DNA of 64,000 nt from Ctenosaura bakeri. Its lineage: Eukaryota; Chordata; Lepidosauria; Squamata; Iguanidae. The notes under the pieces were generated by a model. The model ran no database searches and was not told where the DNA came from. It saw nothing but the letters and a program-made list of their open reading frames with translations. A program made the position numbers and the translations under genes. Location: contig CAOLHI010000057.1 of NCBI GenBank assembly GCA_948474755.1, forward strand, positions 1,302,001 through 1,366,000, in the 5' to 3' direction. Position 1 is the first letter of the stretch. Each line of letters starts with the position of its first letter. This document shows positions 57,755 through 64,000 of this stretch, in pieces.

Positions 57755-57905
57755 GAGGGGCTGCAGCCATTTGCTTTTGCAACTATTTAAAACTACTTTC
57801 GGTTCAACTCAGTTTGTTGTAATTGAAGTGAGCTGAGGACAAAGGGGAGAAGAAGAGAGAAACTGGGACATTTTATAAGCAGCTAAGAGAGCCGAATAGC
57901 AGAGT
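57755..57905 (+). repeat. repeat family U, copy 4 (right part)
   Basis: GGCTGCAGCCATTTGCTTTT, TTCAACTCAGTTTGTTGTAA, GAAGTGAGCTGAGGACAAAG and GGGACATTTTATAAGCAGCT keep the order of copies 1-3. Confidence 0.55.
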
Positions 57906-58265
57906 ATTGACTGTCTCTTTCACTTTCAATGTCCAGAAAGCTAAACATTTCAGTTGCATTTGTGCTTGAGTGAAATATAAGCCAACAGCGAGAAAGAGAT
58001 TTGGGCACCAGGACCTCTTGCTACCATTGAGATATGCTCTTCCTCTGCTTGGATCATGAGCCACCAGTGTTTGTGCTAGATTGCTTGATCATCTTAACAC
58101 AATGGGTTGCCGCTGTAAAAAGAAGAAAAAGGAAATTCTATGCTGACAATAATTACCAAAAGAACTATTTCTAAGATGTGTAAGTTTCTGTTTAAATTTG
58201 ATATGCAAGATGAGTAAGTTAAGGAATATATGACTATCTGGGCAAAGAATTTTGGATATAATATA

Positions 58266-58653
58266 CAGTCAGCCCTCCACATTTGCAGGTTTCGCTTTTG
58301 TGGATTTGATTATTCATGGATTATTTGCTGCCACCTCTGCTGCCTCCCTATGTCATTTTTAATAGGGACTGCAAGCCTCATGAGACTGAGAAACTGCAAA
58401 GGAGGCTTGCAAGTCCCTATTAAAAAAGGTGTGGGGCAGCAATGGAGGTGGCCGTAAGCCCCACCAGCCAACCACTTATGCCTTGTGAAGGAACCCTAAT
58501 GCCTCAAAGGAATCCATGATGGGTTGAATATGGTGATCATACTTCTTTTCTTCTATGTTAAATATGGTTTGAGAGGGCTTAGAGTTATTCACAGTTTTTT
58601 CACTTTCACGAGGGTCCTGTGCCCCAACCCTAGTGAATGTGGAGGGATTACTG
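58266..58653. mobile_element. mariner-like MITE, copy 3
   Basis: 388 bp. CAGTCAGCCCTCCACATTTG at the left and GAATGTGGAGGGATTACTG at the right. Flanked by TA on both sides (58264-58265, 58654-58655). It sits within L1-A coding sequence between the NFGYNI and QWE blocks. Confidence 0.75.
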
Positions 58654-58707
58654 TACATATCAATGGGAATAGTTATGGACAAAGGTTATTAAAAATTTAC
58701 TATATTA

Positions 58708-60280
58708 ATGGAAAAAATATGACAGACTTAAATACTAGAGGTGGTGCCAAAATCCTAGATTTCTACTTATATTATCAAGCTTTGGTACCTACATAGATAG
58801 CCAAATGGCTTACCCTACAAAATGAAAGATTGCTGACATTAGAAGGTGCCAATTTAAGATTTGGTTGACACACATTCATTTGTTATGAAAAAGCAAAAAA
58901 ATAAATAAAGATTTCACTAACCGCTATATAAGAAAAGCTTTACGAAAGACATGGAACATTCACAAGCCAGCGTTACTAAAACAAATACCCATGTGGATCT
59001 CACCACAAGAAGCATTCTTTGGAAGATGGAGCAGCATTTCGAATAAATGGCTACGATATGAAGATTTAATCAAAAAATCTTCTACAGGAAGAATAAGTAT
59101 GAAATCAAGAGAAAATCTCCAAAAAGAAAGAATTGTTCTGAACTGGTTCCCTTATCAACAATTGCTTGAGAGATTTCATATGGATTTGAAGCTACAAGGG
59201 TTTGAGACAAAGAAAGAAACAAATGCCATAATTAAACTTTTACTAGAAAATCCCCCACATTTGATGGCAAAATTATATAAGATTCTACTACTTTATGAGA
59301 AGGAAGAGGAAACTGTTAGAGAGGCAATGATAAAATGGTCTCAGAATTTTGGAAATTCAATACAGCTGGAACAATGGGAAACAAGTTAGAAAAGGACATT
59401 GAAGTTTACAACAGCCCAAAATTTGAAAGAGATCTATTTTAAAATATCCCACCGACGGTACATGACTCTGCAAAAACATGAAAAAATACAAGTCCGGAAT
59501 AGGAAAATGTTGGAAATATGGCGTTCAGACCGGAACGATGTACCACATGTGGTGGACGTGCCCAAAAGCATGAGAACATTGGATTGGTATATACAAAAAA
59601 TTAGAAAAAAAAAATCAAACTCAATATACTATGACCCCAGAAACATACCTATTAAATATATTAAATGAAACAGATAACCAGATGAATAAGAAATATTGGA
59701 GAATCTTACTTTACATGATAACAGCTGCAAGAATTAGAATACGCAAAATTATGGAAAAATGAAGATGTCCATAAACCTGTGCAATGGTTACACAGTTTAC
59801 TGGAGATGAATACAGCGGATATACTATCTCAAAAATTGAGAAACCTAACAGAAGAGAACATAATTATCAATTGGAACCCATTCATTATTTATCTCCAACA
59901 TAACAAATGAAAAAGGATTAGCTGACACAGTAGACATATATAGATAAATATAGATATAGATAAAAGCAAATGGAAAAAAATACTATATTAGGATCTGAGG
60001 GTGTTAAAACATTTACAGTGGAATTATTATTAGATTACTTTGAGGCTAAGGATCTGGAATAAATGTAACAGAAACAGTGGCTGAAGTACATTTAAGAAGA
60101 GAAACAAACAAAAATTGCTATAATGTTAGGTGGAAACACTGGAAGATTAAGAATATGCAGTAAAGAATATTTTTAATAATAAATAATAAGAAGAATATGC
60201 AATAAATTTTCGTATGTAAATATAGAAAGGGTTGTTATTTTCTTTTAAAATTGCTGATTTTGTACATAAAAATGATAAAT
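58708..60280 (+). mobile_element. younger L1 (L1-B), 5' truncated, nested in L1-A
   Basis: Starts within the region after the polymerase core (RGGAKILDFYLYYQAL, then WLTLQNERLLTLEGANLRFG). It continues in 58991-59389 (MWISPQEAFFGRWSSISNKW, MIKWSQNFGNSIQLEQWE) and 59399-59668. After frameshifts it reaches the natural end (ILLYMITAARIRI, INWNPFIIYLQHN) near 59908. A 3' UTR with AATAAATTTTCG and a tail AATGATAAATAAA follow. Flanks AAAAATTTACTATATTA (58691-58707) and AAAAAATTACTATGTTA (60281-60297) match at 15 of 17. The residues of the zinc-knuckle region are degraded. Confidence 0.75.
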
Positions 60281-60591
60281 AAAAAATTACTATGTTATGA
60301 TCTCAAAGAAAACTATTATAAGATGATGTACCATTGGTACCTTACACCAGAGCGCTTAGCAATGATATGTAAGGAGACAAAGGCTAAATGTTGGAAGTGT
60401 CAGGACCATTTGGCTCTTGTATCATATGTGATGGATATGATATGATCTGGATGAAGATACTAAAAATCAGTTCTGGATGAAGATATTAAAAATGATTCAA
60501 AAGATTTTAAAGTCTCAAGTACCTAAAAATCCTGAATTGTATCTGTTAGGAATCTGGGAAGAAGACAAAACATTGGATAAGAAGCAACATA

Positions 60592-61047
60592 GGGCTTTTT
60601 CGCACTTTGGGGGGAAAACGGGGCATTCTGATAACTCACCGGGCTGGCGCGCTCCCTCCGCTGATCCAGACTGATCCGGAGCAGTGCGTGCATGTGCTAC
60701 ACACTTCTCCGGGGATGAAAATGGCGCTTTCTGGTTGGTGGAGGCTCTCCACAACCGGAGAAGCTCGCCAGCCTAAAGCCTGCCCCCAGAAGATTTGCAG
60801 CCTTGCGCTGATGAGAGCCTGCAAATCTACACATTAGTGCAGCGACAGACTGGGGCACGCTGTGCTGTTGAAAGACCTCTTTTAAGTGGTCTTTCAGTAG
60901 TACGGCGAACCACCAGTTCTGGTCGTTCTGGAGCGGGCTGAAGTCCGGACATACATAAAGTAGTCTGGACCCAGTCCGCCCCTAAGTGCAAACATCCTCA
61001 CCGGAGGACGCTCTGCCCCGTCGCTAAATCAAAGTGCAGAAAAGGCC
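60592..61047. mobile_element. GC-rich MITE, family D
   Basis: About 456 bp. GGGCTTTTTCGCACTTTG at the left and CAAAGTGCAGAAAAGGCC at the right are inverted copies with two or three differences. Flanking trinucleotides are ata and tta. GC and CpG content is far above the surrounding L1 and unique DNA. The terminal pattern (GGCC, T-run, CTGCACT) resembles family B, suggesting the same superfamily. Open frames on both strands here are side effects of composition. Confidence 0.6.
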
Positions 61048-61791
61048 TTAAACTAGTACAACATATGCTGTTATATGCAAAGCACTGGAAAAAATCAGAT
61101 TTAGCCACAGTGGACTAATGTTCATCTCCTTGAAAAAGAATAGTGTTTCATTATCCACATTCATCATCAATGGTAAATCTGGGAACATACTCCCCATGGA
61201 TACAAAGGACCTGTTGAGGTTCTTTGTAGAATGCATATTTGAACTGTGGTATTCATTGCTGTAAGATGTACAGCGGGCCTTCTTCTCACAACCTCCACAC
61301 ACTTGAATGCAAGGTTGTGTGAGGAACAGCACCAGGAGACAAAAATAAATATTTTAGCATTGTAATATTGGCTTTAATATGACTTCCAATTTTCATTCAG
61401 AAACATAACACAAGCCAGCTATAATGTGTCATAAATAAAGGGGATTTCCTGACTCTTGATTTAGCATCTGAATGCAGGACCACTATAATGTAGATCATGT
61501 TTCTCCTGCAATTAGATTAGTGCTCCAGGGGAGCAAAGTAGACATGTATTACATGATAAAGTAGCAGAGAAACTGGTAAGTATACATAGCCCCTTGGTAT
61601 GACGCATAAAACCAAGTATTTCCAGTTAATAAGGATCAGGTTGCTATTGAAGAAAATAAGGATCACATTGCTATACAGGTTGCTATTGAAGAAAAAAGCT
61701 TAGTGGCACCTTAGGAGATACTTCACCCTGAGACTGTGAGGGATGTGCCCCGCACATGATCCATGAGCCTCTTATGCCTCAAGCTATAGAC
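61048..61791. other. unique intergenic DNA, nothing recognised
   Basis: No gene or repeat hallmark seen; the minus-strand frame 61332-61048 has no known motif. Confidence 0.35.
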
Positions 61792-62321
61792 TGTCCCCCA
61801 AAAACAAAGGGAGAAAAAAGCAAAAATAGCCAGTCAAGGAAAAACTCCTTATACATTAGCAGAGATAGCTACACACAGCTGTGGAAGCATGCCTAGCAGC
61901 AGAGAACACCATTAACAGCACATGCACTGAGCCAGTAACACTCACCAACTCCAAGTTGCAATCCTCCAATATGGAGGCTCTTTATTCTTTGTTACAACAT
62001 ATACACAATATTTACAAAGTCCAGACAGCAATCCAGCATATCTAGCTTGCTCTATCCAGCAGAACCCCCAGCAAACACACTTCAAGCAATGTGTACAGTG
62101 TTGGCTGGGATTGTGCCACCTTTATACAGACACCTAGCCAATCCCGGCCAACCCTTGTATTGTCTGCACCTGGTGCTCATCAGCCTGACTCAGCAGAAAC
62201 TCAGGTTGAGTCACATTCCTTTTCCCAGGTGCACTTAACAGTTAAAGCAATTAAAGCAACATGACCTTTACACATACTTCACAAAGTATTTTCTAAAGGT
62301 TTGATCCAACCTTCTCTGACA
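61792..62321 (-). mobile_element. solo LTR, family 2, with perfect 5-bp duplication
   Basis: 530 bp running TGTCCCCCAAAAAC...CCTTCTCTGACA, flanked by tagac on both sides (61787-61791 and 62322-62326). On the minus strand, a TATA box (GTATAAAGGTGG, plus CCACCTTTATAC near 62107) lies upstream of AATAAAGAGCC (plus GGCTCTTTATT near 61976-61986), the promoter-to-poly(A) order of an LTR. No internal genes adjacent. A 5-bp duplication is common for Ty3/gypsy-type and some retroviral LTRs. Confidence 0.85.
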
Positions 62322-62361
62322 TAGACAATTGCTGGCAGATACAGTAGACAACAGTAAAAAC

Positions 62362-63035
62362 TTTGAGGCAGTGCATTTCAACATTGAACTGTTCTAACTT
62401 TCAGGAAATTCTTCCTAATGTTTAGATGGAATCTTTTTCCAGTAGCTTGAAGTGATTGCTCCATGTTCTAGTCTCTGGGGTAGCAGAAGACAAGCTTGTT
62501 CCATCTTCCAAAAATTTCAGTTATTTAAACATGGCTATCAAGTCACCTCTTAATCTTCTCTCCACCAGGCTAAACATACCCAGCTCCCTAAACTGCTCCA
62601 CAGAGGGAATGGTTTCCAGGTTTTTTACCATTTTCCTCTGGACATGTTCCAGCTTGTCAATATTCTTCTTGCATTGTGGTGCCCATAACTGGACATAATA
62701 TTCCAGGTGAGGTCTGACCAAAGCAGAATAGAGTGGTACCATTACTTCCCTTGACCTGGTTACTCTACTCCTATTGATGCAGCCTAGAACAGCATTGGCT
62801 TTTTTAGCTGCTGCATCACACTGTTGACTCACATTCAGTTTGTGGAGACTCTTAAATCCCAATCATATGTACTATGGTCAGCTCTTACCCATCCTGCATC
62901 TGTGCATTTCAAATTTTTTTTTTTTACTGCACAAATGTAGTACCTTACATTTTTCCCTGTTGAAATTGATTTTGTTAGTTTCAGCCCAACCCCCAAATTT
63001 TTAAGGTCATGTTGAATTCTGACCCTGTCGAATTG
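62362..63035 (-). mobile_element. CR1 LINE ORF2 C-terminal region
   Basis: Minus-strand frame 62862-62521 reads [60 protein letters not shown] and [20 protein letters not shown]. These are classic CR1 polymerase C-terminal motifs, uninterrupted for 113 codons. Upstream coding sequence continues to about 63035 (TGTTGAAATTGATTTTGTTA, TGAATTCTGACCCTGTC). The terminal TCATAGAAT repeat is missing, so the 3' end is truncated. Confidence 0.9.
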
Positions 63036-64000
63036 AAGTCAAAGTCAACTTGATGGCAATTAACAGCAGACTTCTTACCGTAAGTAATCCTAGTTCAAGG
63101 AGATAGCATAGGACCCCACTGCTTAGTGGCTTAGATTTGATACTCTACAAATCTTTGCATGCACTGAAATTCAAATTCAGACCTGTTAAGAGTTAAGCTT
63201 TGAAAACCCTAGAATGGATGGAGAAATTTGTCAGTTTTGCCTTCTCGCAAGTAGAAAATCTCCAAGTTCTTTCCATCCTGAATATGAAGAAATTTACTTA
63301 TTCTTAAAAAAAATGAAATGAAATGAAATCAAAATGAAATCCTCCAGAAACAATTGAGATTGTCCAACACACTGGGTCACCCAAAGCCAAGCCAGGCCAA
63401 GCCAGGTGGAAGAAAAGATACATAACTAGGTATATAACCTTACCCAGATGGCAACACAGTCGCAGGCCTGATTGTGGCCTCTTCCCCACAACTGGCTAAA
63501 GATTCATGAGTCTATAAATGTCTGCATGCCTGAGAGCACAGCATCTTCTAGAAAATAAAAAGTCCCCCTCGCTCCACATCTGGTGGTTTGGCAATGCTGG
63601 GAAAGGGAAGTAAAAGGAGGAGAGATACAGGCCTGTACAGCAAGAGGGACTTGGCATTGCATGATCATAAATCTGCTCCTCCCTTCTCCCATTAATCTGA
63701 GCTATCCTCTTGTCAGGGCTGAAGCCAAAGGACACCAGTTTCAAACAGTACAACTTGTCAAGTTGCTTGGTGTGCCATAAATCATTCACAGCGTCTTCTC
63801 TTTCATGTCTGCTGAGCTGGGAGATTCAGTTGTTGATTCCTAAACACTTCCACATTCACCAGAACACTGCTTGCTTCAGCTCAAACACTCTGCCTTGGCT
63901 ACAACGAGAAGAGGCTCTGCTTCCATTCCACCACCACCACCCCCTTGCAGATAGTAAACAATTCACTTTGTGAGCCACAAAGGATGAAAGGGCTTTCTTT
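63036..64000. other. unique intergenic DNA with an (AAATG)n microsatellite at 63310-63342
   Basis: A short AAATG repeat near 63310. Open frames at 63496-63973 overlap on both strands and resemble no known protein. Nothing else seen to the window end. Confidence 0.4.

Larger units (their letters stand above)
58115..60591 (+). mobile_element. older L1 (L1-A), split by a MITE and by a younger L1
   Basis: Three pieces of one ORF2 C-terminal region. 58115-58265 reads TISKMCKFLFKFDMQDE then VKEYMTIWAKNFGYNI. 58654-58707 reads QWE, stop, LWTKVIKNLLY. 60281-60591 reads [34 protein letters not shown] and, after frameshifts, PKNPELYLLGIWEEDKTLDK. The order matches the intact L1 at 7874-8770. Stops and shifts mark it as old. 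The MITE lies at 58266-58653 and the younger L1 at 58708-60280. Confidence 0.75.

Noticed and set aside
60515..60837. Overlapping GC-rich frames
   Set aside because: Fall in the family D MITE; not conserved coding.
1..64000. CRISPR arrays, operons, prokaryotic defence systems
   Set aside because: The DNA is vertebrate and non-coding; short tandem repeats here are microsatellites without spacers.

Overview
This window is non-coding vertebrate nuclear DNA. The mix of repeats points to a squamate reptile, most likely a lizard and possibly an iguanian. The main evidence is a set of Sauria-type SINEs (tRNA-like head with A/B boxes, BovB-like tail), a BovB/RTE retrotransposon, squamate-type L1 fragments, CR1 and L2 remnants, solo LTRs, and several DNA-transposon MITE families. 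I found no host protein-coding exon, no tRNA or rRNA gene, no CRISPR array and no prokaryotic feature. The open frames that make biological sense are retrotransposon reverse-transcriptase fragments.

Layout. 0-10 kb: a GC-rich MITE cut by the window edge, a degenerate dispersed repeat, two L2 fragments flanking an unidentified repeat (called U here), then a BovB element interrupted by a fairly intact L1 with a perfect 17-bp target-site duplication. 9.7-17.5 kb: a solo LTR, a second GC-rich MITE, Sauria SINEs, L2 and CR1 pieces, and an L2 nested in a CR1 tail with a compound microsatellite. 17.5-27 kb: mostly unique DNA with Harbinger-like and hAT-like MITEs and possible conserved non-coding segments. 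27-35 kb: a repeat U copy split by a hAT-like element and by a SINE, a GC-rich LTR candidate, an L1 fragment, and a second hAT-like copy. 35-48 kb: unique DNA, SINEs, a solo LTR, a poorly placed non-LTR fragment, a mariner-like MITE, and a strong enhancer candidate at 47.4-47.9 kb. 49-54 kb: L2 with a MITE inside it, a third hAT-like copy, a solo LTR with a CR1 inside it, and a SINE with a MITE inside it. 54-63 kb: another SINE class, mariner-like MITEs, an L1 nested in an older L1, a GC-rich MITE, a solo LTR with a 5-bp duplication, and a CR1.

Nothing here works as a gene set. The useful information is the insertion history (who landed inside whom), which can be read from target-site duplications and from paralogous uninterrupted copies in the same window. 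The unique stretches between repeats contain clusters of homeodomain-type motifs, which suggests, without proving it, a gene desert holding regulatory elements of a developmental gene outside the window. All repeat assignments are from reading and memory of family hallmarks; no database search was possible.
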